Source of the DNA: Candidatus Pantoea deserta
GTDB lineage: Bacteria > Pseudomonadota > Gammaproteobacteria > Enterobacterales > Enterobacteriaceae
Reading direction: 5' to 3'
Length of the DNA: 64,000 nucleotides
Assembly (NCBI RefSeq): GCF_003813865.1
Contig: NZ_RMVG01000003.1
Span: forward strand, 62,001-126,000
The notes under the pieces are model-generated. The model saw only the letters and a program-made list of their open reading frames with translations. It was not told where the DNA came from and searched no databases. A program made the position numbers and the translations under genes. Shown here one piece after another: positions 50,792 to 61,072 of this stretch (its first letter is position 1; every line of letters begins with the position of its first letter).

Positions 50792-51542
50792 ACAGCCGCT
50801 GCTTGCGGTCCATAACCTGACCCATCTTTACGCGCCAGGCAAAGGTTTTGAAGCGGTGAGCTTCGATCTCTTCCCCGGCGAAGTGCTGGGCATCGTCGGC
50901 GAGTCCGGCTCCGGCAAAACCACGCTGCTGCGCAGCCTGTCGGCGCGGCTGGCGCCGCAGCAGGGCCATATTCTCTATGCTCAGCGCGATCTCTACGCGC
51001 TGTCGGAGAGCGAACGTCGGCGCCTGCTGCGCACCGAATGGGGCGTAGTGCATCAGCATCCGCTCGACGGGCTGCGCGCGCAGGTCACGGCGGGCGGCAA
51101 TATCGGCGAACGGCTAATGGCGGTGGGCCATCGTCACTACGGCGATATTCGCGCGCAGGCGAGCCACTGGCTCCAGGAGGTCGAGATCGCCGCTAATCGC
51201 ATTGACGATCTGCCGACCACCTTTTCCGGCGGAATGCAGCAGCGTTTGCAGATCGCCCGCAATCTTGTCACCCAGCCAGAGCTGATCTTTATGGATGAGC
51301 CAACCGGCGGTCTGGATGTGTCGGTGCAGGCGCGCCTGCTCGATCTGCTGCGCACGCTGGTGCGCGAGCTGAATCTGGCGGTCATCATCGTCACTCACGA
51401 TCTGGGCGTCGCGCGCCTGCTGGCGCACCGGCTGCTGGTGATGAAAGAAGGGCGCGTCGTGGAGAGTGGTCTCACCGACCGCGTGCTGGACGATCCGCAC
51501 CATCCCTACACTCAGCTGCTGGTTTCCTCGGTGCTTAACTAA
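50781..51542 (+). CDS. phnK: PhnK, C-P lyase ABC-type ATPase
   Basis: 253 aa. Motifs [17 protein letters not shown] and [13 protein letters not shown], with the PhnK opening [18 protein letters not shown]. PhnK docks onto the PhnGHIJ core through PhnJ; it is not part of a transporter despite its ABC fold. It joins phnL through TAATG. Confidence 0.95.
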   Translation: MHSEQPLLAVHNLTHLYAPGKGFEAVSFDLFPGEVLGIVGESGSGKTTLLRSLSARLAPQQGHILYAQRDLYALSESERRRLLRTEWGVVHQHPLDGLRAQVTAGGNIGERLMAVGHRHYGDIRAQASHWLQEVEIAANRIDDLPTTFSGGMQQRLQIARNLVTQPELIFMDEPTGGLDVSVQARLLDLLRTLVRELNLAVIIVTHDLGVARLLAHRLLVMKEGRVVESGLTDRVLDDPHHPYTQLLVSSVLN

Positions 51543-52261
51543 TGTCGGATAACCCCATGAACATACAACTGCGCGTCGAGAATTTGTGCAAAACCTTTGT
51601 ACTGCACAACCAGGGCGGCACTGCGCTGCCCGTGTTGCAGAATGCGTCGCTGGAGGTGGAAGCGGGCGAGGTGGTGGTGCTGCACGGCCGCTCCGGCAGC
51701 GGCAAATCCACGCTGCTGCGCGCGCTCTATGGCAACTACCAGGCCAACAGCGGCCATATCTGGCTGCGTCATCAGGATCGGTGGGTTGATATGGCGAACG
51801 CCCCGGCACGGCAGATTGTGGCGATGCGTCGCGACACCCTCGGCTGGGTCAGCCAGTTCCTGCGCGTGATCCCCCGCGTCCCCACGCTGGACATTGTGAT
51901 GCAGCCGCTGCTGGAGCGCGGGGTAGAGCGTGCCTTTTGCGAGAAGCGGGCCAGAGAGCTGCTGGAGCGCCTTAACGTGCCGCCGCGTCTCTGGTCGCTG
52001 GCTCCTTCGACCTTCTCCGGCGGCGAGCAGCAGCGCGTCAATATCGCGCGCGGCTTTATCGCCGACTATCCGGTGCTGCTGCTGGATGAGCCTACCGCCT
52101 CGCTGGATAAAGCCAACAGCGCGGCGGTGGTGGAACTGATCGAACAGGCTCAGGCGCGCGGCGCGGCCATCGTCGGCATTTTTCACGATGAGGCGGTGCG
52201 CGAGCGGGTGGCGGATCGTCTGCACGTTATGCAGCCGGTTATCAGCGAGGCGCAGGCATGA
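51542..52261 (+). CDS. phnL: PhnL, C-P lyase ABC-type ATPase
   Basis: 239 aa from ATG 51542; E. coli PhnL aligns from an internal ATG at 51557 ([14 protein letters not shown]), so the protein may be five residues shorter. Motifs: [36 protein letters not shown], and the PhnL-specific [18 protein letters not shown] and [16 protein letters not shown]. It is required for the first C-P lyase step. ATGA overlap with phnM. Confidence 0.95.
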   Translation: MSDNPMNIQLRVENLCKTFVLHNQGGTALPVLQNASLEVEAGEVVVLHGRSGSGKSTLLRALYGNYQANSGHIWLRHQDRWVDMANAPARQIVAMRRDTLGWVSQFLRVIPRVPTLDIVMQPLLERGVERAFCEKRARELLERLNVPPRLWSLAPSTFSGGEQQRVNIARGFIADYPVLLLDEPTASLDKANSAAVVELIEQAQARGAAIVGIFHDEAVRERVADRLHVMQPVISEAQA

Positions 52262-53394
52262 TTATTAATAATGTCAGACTGATCCTCGAACAGGAGGTCG
52301 TGGCCGGATCGCTGGAGATGCGCGATGGGCTGATCGCCAGCTTTAGCGAAACGCCGAGCCGCCAGCCCGGCGCGCTCGACGGCGAGGGCGCGTATCTGCT
52401 GCCGGGCCTGGTCGAGCTGCACACCGATAACCTGGATAAATTCTTTACCCCGCGCCCGAAAGTGGACTGGCCGGCCCATTCCGCCATGAGCAGCCATGAT
52501 GCGCTCATGGTCGCCAGCGGTATTACAACGGTGCTGGACGCCATCGGCGTCGGCGACGTGCGCGATGGCGGTCATCGCCTCGACAATCTGAGCAAAATGA
52601 TCGACGCCATCCGCGACAGTAACCTCAAGGGGCTGAACCGCGCCGAGCATCGACTGCACCTGCGCTGCGAGCTGCCGCACCCCACCACGCTGCCGCTGTT
52701 TGAGGCGTTAATGACCACGCCGGAGCTGTCGCTGGTGTCGCTGATGGATCACTCGCCGGGCCAGCGGCAGTACGCCTCGCTGGAAAAGTACCGGGAGTAT
52801 TACCAGGGCAAATATGCGCTGAACGATCGGCAGATGGATGCGTTCGAGCGCGAGCAGCTGACGCTGGCGGCGCAGTGGTCACAGCCGAACCGCCAGGCCA
52901 TTTCCGCGCTCTGTCGTACTCGCCATATCGCTATCGCCAGCCACGATGACGCCACCGAGGCGCACGTTGACGAGTCGCATGCGGTGGGCAGCGCCATCGC
53001 CGAATTTCCCACCACGCTGGAAGCCGCGCGCGCCTCGCGTGACAGAGGGATGCAGATCCTGATGGGCGCGCCCAATATCGTGCGCGGCGGCTCGCATTCG
53101 GGCAACGTGGCCGCCTGGGAGCTGGCCGCAGAGGGGCTGCTGGATATTCTCTCCTCTGACTACTATCCGGCGGCGCTGCTGGACGCGGCGTTTCGTCTGG
53201 CCGCCGACGAGCGCAACGCGCTGGCGTTGCCGCAGGCGGTCGCGCTGGTGACGCGCAATCCCGCGCGTGCGCTTGGTCTGGCGGATCGCGGCCTGATTGC
53301 CGAAGGCCGCCGCGCCGATCTGGTGCTGGCGCACACCGATCACGGCCATCCGCATATTCGGCATGTCTGGACGCAGGGCAGGCAGGTTTACTGA
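52258..53394 (+). CDS. phnM: PhnM, ribose-phosphonate triphosphate diphosphatase
   Basis: 378 aa amidohydrolase-fold enzyme. Metal ligands lie in [36 protein letters not shown] and [12 protein letters not shown], all as in E. coli PhnM. It removes pyrophosphate from the ribosyl-phosphonate triphosphate to give the PhnJ substrate. A single shared base couples it to phnN. Confidence 0.97.
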   Translation: MIINNVRLILEQEVVAGSLEMRDGLIASFSETPSRQPGALDGEGAYLLPGLVELHTDNLDKFFTPRPKVDWPAHSAMSSHDALMVASGITTVLDAIGVGDVRDGGHRLDNLSKMIDAIRDSNLKGLNRAEHRLHLRCELPHPTTLPLFEALMTTPELSLVSLMDHSPGQRQYASLEKYREYYQGKYALNDRQMDAFEREQLTLAAQWSQPNRQAISALCRTRHIAIASHDDATEAHVDESHAVGSAIAEFPTTLEAARASRDRGMQILMGAPNIVRGGSHSGNVAAWELAAEGLLDILSSDYYPAALLDAAFRLAADERNALALPQAVALVTRNPARALGLADRGLIAEGRRADLVLAHTDHGHPHIRHVWTQGRQVY

Positions 53395-53930
53395 TGGCGC
53401 GGCTGATCTGGCTTATCGGACCCTCAGGCTCAGGCAAAGACAGCCTGCTTAACGGGCTGCGCGAAGCGCCGCCGCCCAACGTGCTGATCGCCCATCGCTA
53501 TATTACGCGTGCGGCCGATGCGGGCGGCGAGAATCATATCGCCCTGACCGACGCGGAGTTTGCGCGGCGAGCGGCGCAGGGGCTGTTCGCCCTGCGCTGG
53601 ACGGCGCACGGCCTGCACTACGGCATTGGGCTGGAGCTGGATGTCTGGCTGGCGCGCGGTCATGACGTACTGGTTAACGGTTCGCGTCAGCATCTGCCGC
53701 AGGCGCAGGCGCGCTACGGCGCGCAGCTGCTGCCGCTCTGTTTGACGGTGTCGCCAGAGGTGCTGGCGGCGCGCCTGCGCCTGCGCGGACGGGAGAGCGA
53801 GACGGAGATTGCGCAGCGCATAGCGCGCGCCGCCCAGCTGCCGCCGTCGGGCTGCCGCTTGCTGAACAATAACGGCGCGCTGTCGCAAACCCTGTTGCAG
53901 CTGCGCCAGCTGCTGGAGCCGCTGCCATGA
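53394..53930 (+). CDS. phnN: PhnN, ribose 1,5-bisphosphokinase
   Basis: 178 aa, guanylate-kinase-like fold. Walker [12 protein letters not shown] is at residues 8-18; [20 protein letters not shown] and [16 protein letters not shown] are conserved PhnN blocks. It phosphorylates ribose 1,5-bisphosphate to PRPP, returning the sugar of the C-P lyase route to metabolism. ATGA overlap with phnP; phnO, which lies between them in E. coli, is absent. Confidence 0.93.
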   Translation: MARLIWLIGPSGSGKDSLLNGLREAPPPNVLIAHRYITRAADAGGENHIALTDAEFARRAAQGLFALRWTAHGLHYGIGLELDVWLARGHDVLVNGSRQHLPQAQARYGAQLLPLCLTVSPEVLAARLRLRGRESETEIAQRIARAAQLPPSGCRLLNNNGALSQTLLQLRQLLEPLP

Positions 53931-54697
53931 AGCTGACCTTTCTCGGCACCGGCGGCGTCACCGCCGCGCCGCTTTTTGGCTGTGACTGCGCCGCCTGCGC
54001 GCGGGCGCGCGTGGAGGTCAGGCGGCGGCGCGCGCCGTGCAGCGCGCTTATCGACACCGGCAGCGAACGTATCCTGCTGGACGCCGGTTTGCCATGGCTG
54101 GCGGAGCGTTTTGCGCCCGGCGAACTGTCGCGCATTCTGCTGACGCACTACCACATGGATCATGTGCAGGGGCTGTTTGCCCTGCGCTGGGGGGTGGGCA
54201 ACAGGATCCCCGTCTGGGGACCGCCGGATGAGAAGGGCTGCGACGATCTGTTTAAGCATCCCGGCCTGCTCGATTTTCGGCCTGCGCTGACGCCTTTCGT
54301 CCCTCACGCATTCGGGGCGTTGCAGGTCACGCCGCTGCCGTTGCAGCACTCGAAGCTAACGCACGGCTATCTGTTTGACTGGCGCGGCTCGCGTCTCGCC
54401 TGGCTGTGCGATACCTGCGGGCTGCCGCCGGATACAGAGGATTTCCTTTCCGGTCTGTCCCTCAGTGCGCTGGTTATCGACTGTAACGATCCCCCTGCGG
54501 CCACGGCGCGCAACCATAACGACGTCACGCGGGCGCTGGCGATAATCGAGCGGCTGGCTCCGCAGCGCGCCTGGCTGACGCACCTCTCGCATCAGATGGA
54601 TAACTGGTTATCACACAACGCCTTACCTGAGTCCGTGCAGGCTGCTTCTGACGGCTTAACCCTGTCGCTGGGCGCCAGCGACCCTGTCACCGTTTGA
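53927..54697 (+). CDS. phnP: PhnP, 5-phosphoribosyl cyclic phosphodiesterase
   Basis: 256 aa metallo-beta-lactamase-fold protein. The metal motif is [19 protein letters not shown]; the [11 protein letters not shown] segment carries the zinc-site cysteines seen in PhnP, and [20 protein letters not shown] is a nearly exact match to E. coli PhnP. It opens the cyclic ribose phosphate made by PhnJ. It is the last gene of the phnF-P unit; 83 bp with Pho boxes follow before phnC. Confidence 0.96.
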   Translation: MKLTFLGTGGVTAAPLFGCDCAACARARVEVRRRRAPCSALIDTGSERILLDAGLPWLAERFAPGELSRILLTHYHMDHVQGLFALRWGVGNRIPVWGPPDEKGCDDLFKHPGLLDFRPALTPFVPHAFGALQVTPLPLQHSKLTHGYLFDWRGSRLAWLCDTCGLPPDTEDFLSGLSLSALVIDCNDPPAATARNHNDVTRALAIIERLAPQRAWLTHLSHQMDNWLSHNALPESVQAASDGLTLSLGASDPVTV

Positions 54698-54723
54698 TCA
54701 CCGGACTGTCATCAGAGAGTCAT
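54684..54723 (+). promoter_or_regulatory. Tandem Pho boxes upstream of phnC
   Basis: Half-sites CTGTCAC (54684), TGATCAC (54695), CTGTCAT (54706) and GAGTCAT (54717) start exactly 11 nt apart, the PhoB period. The first two begin inside the last codons of phnP. The array ends 57 bp before phnC and should drive phnCDE1E2 independently of the phnF unit. Confidence 0.85.
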
Positions 54724-54780
54724 CGCGCCGCGCCCTAATAGGCGTCAACTTACGACTGGTCAACGACGACGGAGTACATC

Positions 54781-55611
54781 ATGGCTCAGGCCCTGTTAAA
54801 AACGGTAGTGGACAACAGCAGCGCGCCGCTGCGCCGGACGGAACATAAGGTTCTGTCGGTGCAGGGGCTGGGTAAGTCCTGGGGCGAGAACCGCGTGCTG
54901 GACAATGTCAGTTTTGATCTGCATGCGGGAGAAATGGTCGCCGTGATCGGCCGCTCAGGCGCAGGCAAATCGACGCTGCTGCATATGCTTAACGGCACCA
55001 TTGACGCTTCCGAAGGGGCGGTTTACAGCCTGCGCGCTGGCGAGGCCGATCGCAATCTGCTGACGCTTAACAGCCGCGAGCTGCGCCAGTGGCGCAGCGA
55101 GTGCGGCATGATCTTTCAGGACTTCTGCCTGGTGCCGCGCCTGGATGTACTGACCAATGTGCTGCTGGGCCGCCTGAGCCAGACCTCGACGCTAAAATCC
55201 TTTTTCAACATTTTCTCCGACAGCGACCGGGCGCACGCCATTGAGCTATTGCAGTGGATGAATATGCTGCCGCAGGCCCTTCAGCGCGCCGAGAATCTGT
55301 CAGGCGGGCAGATGCAGCGCGTGGCGATCTGCCGCGCGCTGATGCAAAACCCGAAAATCCTGCTGGCCGATGAGCCGGTGGCGTCGCTCGATCCCAAAAA
55401 TACTCAACGCATCATGGATGTTCTGCGTCAGGTCAGCGAGCAGGGCATCAGCGTGATGGTCAATCTGCACTCGATCGACCTGGTGAAAAGCTACTGCACG
55501 CGCGTGATCGGCATTCAGCGCGGCAGAGTGCTGTTCGACGGTCATCCTTCGTACCTGACCGACAGCCTGCTACATCAGCTGTACGGCGATGAAATCAATC
55601 AGCTCCACTAA
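54781..55611 (+). CDS. phnC: PhnC, phosphonate ABC transporter ATP-binding protein
   Basis: 276 aa. Walker [10 protein letters not shown], signature LSGGQMQR, Walker [16 protein letters not shown]; the PhnC-type segment [20 protein letters not shown] and [15 protein letters not shown] are specific to phosphonate importers. Compared with E. coli PhnC (262 aa) it has a slightly longer N-terminus. First gene of the phnCDE1E2 transport unit, 26 bp before phnD. Confidence 0.95.
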   Translation: MAQALLKTVVDNSSAPLRRTEHKVLSVQGLGKSWGENRVLDNVSFDLHAGEMVAVIGRSGAGKSTLLHMLNGTIDASEGAVYSLRAGEADRNLLTLNSRELRQWRSECGMIFQDFCLVPRLDVLTNVLLGRLSQTSTLKSFFNIFSDSDRAHAIELLQWMNMLPQALQRAENLSGGQMQRVAICRALMQNPKILLADEPVASLDPKNTQRIMDVLRQVSEQGISVMVNLHSIDLVKSYCTRVIGIQRGRVLFDGHPSYLTDSLLHQLYGDEINQLH

Positions 55612-55637
55612 CCTTCACGGCAAGAGAAAAACCTCGA

Positions 55638-56564
55638 ATGAAACTGACTTTATTAGCGTTACTGACTGGCGTAATGACCTTTGGCGCGCACGCAGCGGAG
55701 GCGCCGAAAACGCTGAATCTGGGCATTCTCGGCGGGCAGAACGCTACCCAACAGATCGGCGACAACCAGTGCGTAAAAGACTTTTTTGATAAGGAACTCG
55801 GCGTCGACACGAAGCTGCGTAACTCCTCTGACTATGCGGGCGTGATCCAGGGGCTGCTGGGCGGCAAGATTGATATGGTGCTGAGCATGTCGCCCGCCTC
55901 ATATGCCTCGGTCTATCTGCAAGACCCGCAAGCGGTGGATGTGGTGGGTATCCTGGTGGATGACAAAGACGGGTCGAAAGGCTATCACTCGGTGGTGATC
56001 GTTAAAAACAGCAGCGACTATAAAAAACTGGAAGACCTGAAGGGCAAATCATTCGGCATGGCCGATCCCGATTCAACCTCCGGCTTTCTGATGCCAGACC
56101 AGGCGTTTAAAAAAACCTTTGGCGGCAGCGTAGATGATAAATACAACGGCTTTTTCTCCAGCGTGACCTTCTCCGGCGGCCATGAGCAGGACATTCTCGG
56201 CGTGCTGAACAACCAGTTCGACGGCGCGGTGACCTGGAGTTCGCTGGTGGGCGACTATAACAGCGGCTACAGCTCAGGGGCCTTTGGCCGCCTTATCCGT
56301 ATGGATCACCCCGATTTGATGAAGCAGATCCGCATTATCTGGCAGTCGCCGCTGATCCCGAACGGCCCGCTGCTGGTGAGCAATAAGCTGCCAGCGGCGT
56401 TTAAACAGAAGGTAGTAGAGACCATTCAGAAGCTGGATAAAGAGCAGCACGCCTGCTTTGTGAAGGCGGTAGGCGGCGCTCAGCATATCGGCCCGGCCTC
56501 GGTGGCGGATTATCAGAACATTATCGATATGAAGCGCGAGCTGGCGAAAGGCCAGCGCGGCTGA
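55638..56564 (+). CDS. phnD: PhnD, phosphonate ABC transporter substrate-binding protein
   Basis: 308 aa with a signal peptide of about 19 residues ending FGAHA. The mature protein begins like phosphate/phosphite/phosphonate-binding proteins (LNLGILGGQNATQQI) and has LGVDTKLRNSSDYAGVIQGL and MADPDSTSGFLMPD, where the ligand phosphonate contacts lie. A 12-bp hairpin follows its stop codon before phnE1. Confidence 0.95.
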   Translation: MKLTLLALLTGVMTFGAHAAEAPKTLNLGILGGQNATQQIGDNQCVKDFFDKELGVDTKLRNSSDYAGVIQGLLGGKIDMVLSMSPASYASVYLQDPQAVDVVGILVDDKDGSKGYHSVVIVKNSSDYKKLEDLKGKSFGMADPDSTSGFLMPDQAFKKTFGGSVDDKYNGFFSSVTFSGGHEQDILGVLNNQFDGAVTWSSLVGDYNSGYSSGAFGRLIRMDHPDLMKQIRIIWQSPLIPNGPLLVSNKLPAAFKQKVVETIQKLDKEQHACFVKAVGGAQHIGPASVADYQNIIDMKRELAKGQRG

Positions 56565-56570
56565 GTTAAG

Positions 56571-56598
56571 GGCGTTCCTTTCGCGGGAAGGGAACGCC
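56571..56598 (+). other. Intra-operon hairpin between phnD and phnE1
   Basis: GGCGTTCCTTTC pairs with GGAAGGGAACGCC-side bases to give a 12-bp stem (one G-U pair) and a 4-nt loop, 6 bp after the phnD stop. No T-run follows. Such stems usually protect the upstream message, allowing more binding protein than permease. Confidence 0.6.
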
Positions 56599-56643
56599 TG
56601 ACGCCGACGCGGTTAGCCGGCTTCGCCGCGATTTTTTCATCTG

Positions 56644-57519
56644 ATGCAGGACTCTCTTTTGACTGACTTCGAACGCTACTACCAACGCATCCGCAGCCAG
56701 CAGAAACGCGACGCGCTGGTCTGGTCGCTGGTGCTGGCGACGCTCTATCTGCTGGCGGGCAATCTGTCGGAATTTAGCCTGACCACGCTGTGGGAATCGC
56801 TGCCGCACGTTTTCGATTACCTGTGGGAAACCCTGCCGGCACTGCACTTCTCCACGCTGTTCAGCGGCGCGAAAACCGAAGGTTCGCTGGCTTACTGGGG
56901 CTATCGCCTGCATTTTCAGCTGCCGCTGATCTGGGAAACCCTTCAGCTGGCGCTGGCCTCGACCCTCGTCGCGGTGTGCATCGCCACGATGCTGGCCTTT
57001 TTCGCCGCCGATAACACCCAAACGCCGCGCAGCCTGCGTATCGCCATTCGCGCCGTTGTCGCCTTTTTACGCACCATGCCGGAGCTGGCCTGGGCGGTGA
57101 TGTTTGTTATGGCGTTTGGCATCGGCGCTATTCCCGGTTTTCTCGCGCTGGCGCTGCACACCATCGGCAGTCTGACCAAACTGTTTTATGAAGCCGTCGA
57201 AAGCGCGTCCGATAAGCCGGTGCGCGGGCTGGCCGCCTGCGGAGCCACTAAATTACAGCGGATGCGTTTTGCCTTCTGGCCGCAGGTTAAGCCTGTTTTC
57301 CTGTCTTACAGCTTTATGCGTCTGGAGATCAACTTTCGCTCTTCGACCATCCTTGGACTGGTGGGAGCAGGGGGCATCGGCCAGGAGCTGATGACCAATA
57401 TCAAGCTCGATCGTTACGATCAGGTCAGCATGACGCTGCTGCTGATCATTATGGTGGTGTCGCTGCTGGATACGGTTTCCGGCAGGCTGCGCCGCCGCGT
57501 GGTGGAGGGAAAATCATGA
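56644..57519 (+). CDS. phnE: PhnE1, phosphonate ABC transporter permease
   Basis: 291 aa with about six hydrophobic segments. PhnE blocks: AVVAFLRTMPELAWAVMFV, KLFYEAVESASDKPVRGLAACGATKLQRMRF region as coupling loop, and INFRSSTILGLVGAGGIGQEL. Translation starts at ATG 56644, with a further in-frame choice absent nearby. Overlaps phnE2 by 4 bp. Confidence 0.93.
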   Translation: MQDSLLTDFERYYQRIRSQQKRDALVWSLVLATLYLLAGNLSEFSLTTLWESLPHVFDYLWETLPALHFSTLFSGAKTEGSLAYWGYRLHFQLPLIWETLQLALASTLVAVCIATMLAFFAADNTQTPRSLRIAIRAVVAFLRTMPELAWAVMFVMAFGIGAIPGFLALALHTIGSLTKLFYEAVESASDKPVRGLAACGATKLQRMRFAFWPQVKPVFLSYSFMRLEINFRSSTILGLVGAGGIGQELMTNIKLDRYDQVSMTLLLIIMVVSLLDTVSGRLRRRVVEGKS

Positions 57520-58400
57520 TGGCGCTGGCGCCGGACATCAACAGACTGAAGCAGGCGCATCCTGCGCTGTTCGCCACACAGCGGCGTTACTTGCGGCGTG
57601 TCGCGCTGCTGGCCGCAGCGGGACTGCTCTATTACCTGTTCTTTTTTAGCTTTTACGGCATTGAATGGAGCCGCGCGGCGCTGGGCGTGCAGCAGCTGGG
57701 ACGTTATTTTCTGCGCATGTTTGTCTGGCAGGACTTTTTCAGCTGGCCGTTCGGCTACTACTTTTCGCAAATCGGCATTACGCTGGCGATTGTGTTTGCC
57801 GGTACCCTTACCGCATCCATTATCGCGCTGCCGCTGTCGTTTTTCGCAGCGCGCAACGTCATGCACGACCGCGCGACGCGTCCGATCGCCTGGGCGGTGC
57901 GTCGTCTGCTCGATCTGCTGCGCGGCATTGATATGGCGATTTGGGGACTGATTTTCGTGCGCGCCGTCGGCATGGGTCCGCTGGCAGGGGTGCTGGCGAT
58001 CGTGATGCAGGACGTGGGGCTGCTGGGCAAACTCTATTCAGAAGGGCATGAGGCGGTCGAGCCTGCGCCGAGTCGCGGCCTGAGCGCGGTCGGGGCGAAC
58101 AGCCTGCAAAAGCACCGCTTCGGCATCTTTACCCAGTCATTTCCCCACTTTCTGGCGCTGAGTCTCTATCAGATTGAGTCCAACACCCGCTCGGCGGCGG
58201 TGCTGGGCTTTGTCGGCGCGGGCGGCGTCGGGCTGGTGTACGCCGAGAATATGCGCCTGTGGAACTGGGATGTGGTGATGTTTCTCACTCTTGTGCTGGT
58301 GGCGGTGGTGATGATGATGGACGCCGTCTCCAGCCGCTTGCGCAAGCGCTATATCATCGGCAAGCCGGTGCCGCTCTGGCAGCCTGCCGCGCGCGGCTAA
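57516..58400 (+). CDS. phnE: PhnE2, second phosphonate ABC transporter permease
   Basis: 294 aa, a paralogue of the preceding permease: LLDLLRGIDMAIWGLIFVRA corresponds to its LRTMPELAW segment, and IESNTRSAAVLGFVGAGGVG to its RSSTILGLVGAGGIG. Two-permease phosphonate importers are common outside E. coli K-12. The 3' end overlaps the convergent histidine kinase gene by 47 bp. Confidence 0.93.
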   Translation: MMALAPDINRLKQAHPALFATQRRYLRRVALLAAAGLLYYLFFFSFYGIEWSRAALGVQQLGRYFLRMFVWQDFFSWPFGYYFSQIGITLAIVFAGTLTASIIALPLSFFAARNVMHDRATRPIAWAVRRLLDLLRGIDMAIWGLIFVRAVGMGPLAGVLAIVMQDVGLLGKLYSEGHEAVEPAPSRGLSAVGANSLQKHRFGIFTQSFPHFLALSLYQIESNTRSAAVLGFVGAGGVGLVYAENMRLWNWDVVMFLTLVLVAVVMMMDAVSSRLRKRYIIGKPVPLWQPAARG

Positions 58401-60930
58401 GACGCTGGCTGCGCTGCCATGCGCGGGTCAGCGCCTGCGCCAGCTGCGCGCTCTGCCAGGGCTTCGCCAGCCGTTCGCACAGCGGCAGCGCCACTGGCTG
58501 CATACGCAGATCCTGTCCGCTGATCAGCAGCGTGGCCAGTTCGGGCCACTGCTGCTGCGCCTGGCGAATAACGTCCGCGCCGTTTAGCGCGCCGGGCAGC
58601 ATCAGGTCGCTGATGAGCAGGTCAATATCAGGCGTCTGGCGCAGCAGCGCCAGCGCTTCTTCCCCGCTGGCGCACTCCAGCGTCACATAGCCAAGCTGAT
58701 GCAGATGTTCGCACAGGGTCTGACGCACCGCCGACTCATCATCCAGCACCAGGATCAGCTTATCGCCCGGCATGGAGGGCGCGGCGGCCATAACCGGCGG
58801 CGGCGCCGCCGCGCGCTCAGGCGCGCGCGGCAGCCGCAGACGCAGAGTGGTTCCCTGTCCCGGCGCGCTATCAATTTCAATCTGTCCGCCTGACTGGCGC
58901 ACAAAACCATACACCATCGACAGGCCCAGTCCGCTGCCGCAGCCGGTCTCTTTGGTGGTAAAAAAGGGTTCAAAGGCCTGTTCCCGCACCTCCGGCGTCA
59001 TGCCGCAGCCCTGGTCTGTCACCTCTATCACCACGCATTCGCCTCTCTCATGCTGCTGACTGGCGATGCGCAGGCGGATTTCGCCAGGCTGCTGCGCCAT
59101 CGCGTCGCGCGCATTGACCACCAGATTCATCAGCGCGTTCTCCAGCTGACTGGCGTCAATCCAGGCCAGCCAGCCGGGCGGCTGCGTCTCAATGATCAGA
59201 CGCTGGCCAGGCAGTAGCGAATGTTGCAGCAGACTTTGCAGGCCATCCACCAGCTGCACCACCGACACGGCGCGCGGATGCAGCGCCTGTTTACGGGAGA
59301 ACGCCAGCAGACGCTGAGTGAGCAGGGCGGCGCGATCGGCCGCCTGTCGCGCCCGTTCAATGCGGTTCGCCAGCGTGCCGGGCGGCAGTTGCCCCTGCGT
59401 CAGCGCCAGACTGCCGATGATCACCGCCAGCAGGTTATTAAAGTCATGGGCGATACCGCCGGTAAGCTGGCCGACCGCTTTCATCTTCTGGCTGTGCACC
59501 AGCGCCTCTTCCAGCGCTTTGCGCGCGGTGCGCTCCAGCACGGTGTTGACGATACCGCGGCGCGGCACGGGACTGAAGCGCAGTTCAAGCGTGCGGCCAT
59601 CGGCCAGCCGTACTTCCTGCGGTTCGCCGGAATCCAGCAATGCCACCCCGACGCGCTGTAGCAGCTGGCGGTAGTGCAGGCCGCGATGCAGCGCATCATC
59701 AGGCAGTCCCAGCAGCTGCGGGTACTGCGCGTTCCACACCACCAGCTGACCGCTGTTGTCGAACAGGGCAAAGCCGTCCCGCATCGCCAGAAACGTAGAT
59801 TCGAGCTGGCTGCTTTTCTCTTTGAGCAGGCGTGAGGTATGCGCCAGCGACGCGGTATTGCGTGCGAAGACGTTAAAGGCGCGCGCCAGGTCACCCAGCT
59901 CATCGCGTCGCTGTAGACCCGGCACCGGCACGCGTTTTTCACCCTGCGCCAGCCGCGTCATGGCGCTGGCGATAGCGGTGAGGCTGGAGCCGAGGTTGCG
60001 ATAGATATAGACCCCGGCATAGCCCGTGATCGCCAGCGCCAGCAGCGCGAACAGCGCAATAAACAGGATCACCGAATTGAGTTCACGGTGGGTCGCCGCG
60101 CTGCGCGTTTCGCTCTGCTGCGCCACCTGCTGCACGCAGGCGGTGATATCGTCATTCAGCATCGCCACCAGCGCCTTGATGCGATAGGTCGCCCAGGCGA
60201 TCGCCAGATCGTTTTCCGCCAGCCGATCCGCCAGCGGCGTCAGCGAGCGTTGCGTCGCTATCAGACGTGCGATCTTGTCATCCAGCACGGCATTGCCCGA
60301 TGTCGGCTGCCACATGGCCATGACCTGCTGGAGCTGCTCCACCACCGCAATGGGCGAAGGGGTGCGAATTGCCACGGCGATCAGACGCTCGGTCTGCTGG
60401 CGCAGCGAGAGCGATGGTCCGCGCGGCGTGGCAAGGCGGTTGATATGCTCCAGCAGCAGCTGCGACTGCCACAGACCGCTGAGCAGCGCGTTGCGCTGTA
60501 GATGGCGCTGATGGCCGTTAACCAGTAACCGGGCGATGGTCTGCTCCAGCATCAGGCTGCGTGCGCGGATGCGTGCCACCTGTTCCGGCTGGCGCGCGGC
60601 CAGCGGCGCGGCGGCGAGCAGCGCCAGCGAGCGCTGAAGCGCCTGCTGATTCTGCTCCAGGCGTTGCGATTCACTCTGATACTCCAGCGCGCCGACGACC
60701 TGCGACAGCCGCACGGCCGCTGTGGCGACGCTGGCCGTGTCGCGCGCCAGCGCCAGGCTGGCGCTCATATCAATCAGGGTTTGCGCCTGCGCCTGCTCCT
60801 GAATACGTCCGGCATGGCGAAAGCCCAGAATGGCGACGGCGCTGACCATCAGCGTGACGCAGACCACCAGCAAGTTAAACAGCAGCAGGCGGCCACGCGC
60901 GCCCGCCTGCCAGAGATGTTGATGCCGCAT
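58354..60930 (-). CDS. Hybrid sensor histidine kinase (TM sensor, HAMP, PAS, HisKA, HATPase, REC)
   Basis: 858 aa from ATG 60930 behind GGCGGAGGCGG; the open frame upstream lacks family features. TM1 about 14-37, a largely helical periplasmic sensor, TM2 about 290-312, HAMP, a PAS-like domain near 390-420 (FDNSGQLVVWNAQYPQLLGL), the phosphorylated His in GGIAHDFNNLL near 494, HATPase N and G boxes (NLVVNARDAM; GCGSGLGLSMVYG), and a C-terminal receiver with Asp near 775 (LLISDLMLPG). No output regulator gene is next to it. It is divergent from the sugar importer at 61.1 kb, which may be its target. Confidence 0.9.
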   Translation of the reverse strand: MRHQHLWQAGARGRLLLFNLLVVCVTLMVSAVAILGFRHAGRIQEQAQAQTLIDMSASLALARDTASVATAAVRLSQVVGALEYQSESQRLEQNQQALQRSLALLAAAPLAARQPEQVARIRARSLMLEQTIARLLVNGHQRHLQRNALLSGLWQSQLLLEHINRLATPRGPSLSLRQQTERLIAVAIRTPSPIAVVEQLQQVMAMWQPTSGNAVLDDKIARLIATQRSLTPLADRLAENDLAIAWATYRIKALVAMLNDDITACVQQVAQQSETRSAATHRELNSVILFIALFALLALAITGYAGVYIYRNLGSSLTAIASAMTRLAQGEKRVPVPGLQRRDELGDLARAFNVFARNTASLAHTSRLLKEKSSQLESTFLAMRDGFALFDNSGQLVVWNAQYPQLLGLPDDALHRGLHYRQLLQRVGVALLDSGEPQEVRLADGRTLELRFSPVPRRGIVNTVLERTARKALEEALVHSQKMKAVGQLTGGIAHDFNNLLAVIIGSLALTQGQLPPGTLANRIERARQAADRAALLTQRLLAFSRKQALHPRAVSVVQLVDGLQSLLQHSLLPGQRLIIETQPPGWLAWIDASQLENALMNLVVNARDAMAQQPGEIRLRIASQQHERGECVVIEVTDQGCGMTPEVREQAFEPFFTTKETGCGSGLGLSMVYGFVRQSGGQIEIDSAPGQGTTLRLRLPRAPERAAAPPPVMAAAPSMPGDKLILVLDDESAVRQTLCEHLHQLGYVTLECASGEEALALLRQTPDIDLLISDLMLPGALNGADVIRQAQQQWPELATLLISGQDLRMQPVALPLCERLAKPWQSAQLAQALTRAWQRSQRLSRARQAARAAPACR

Positions 60931-61072
60931 TCCGCCTCCGCGCCCGCCGTGACTGAGGCGAGTATAGGGCCTGCCCTGGCGCCATTTATGACAAATATGA
61001 ACCGGGGCTGACATTTTCCATTTATCTGACGTTGCTTTACTCAGCCATAACCACGGTTATCTGGAGCGGCCC

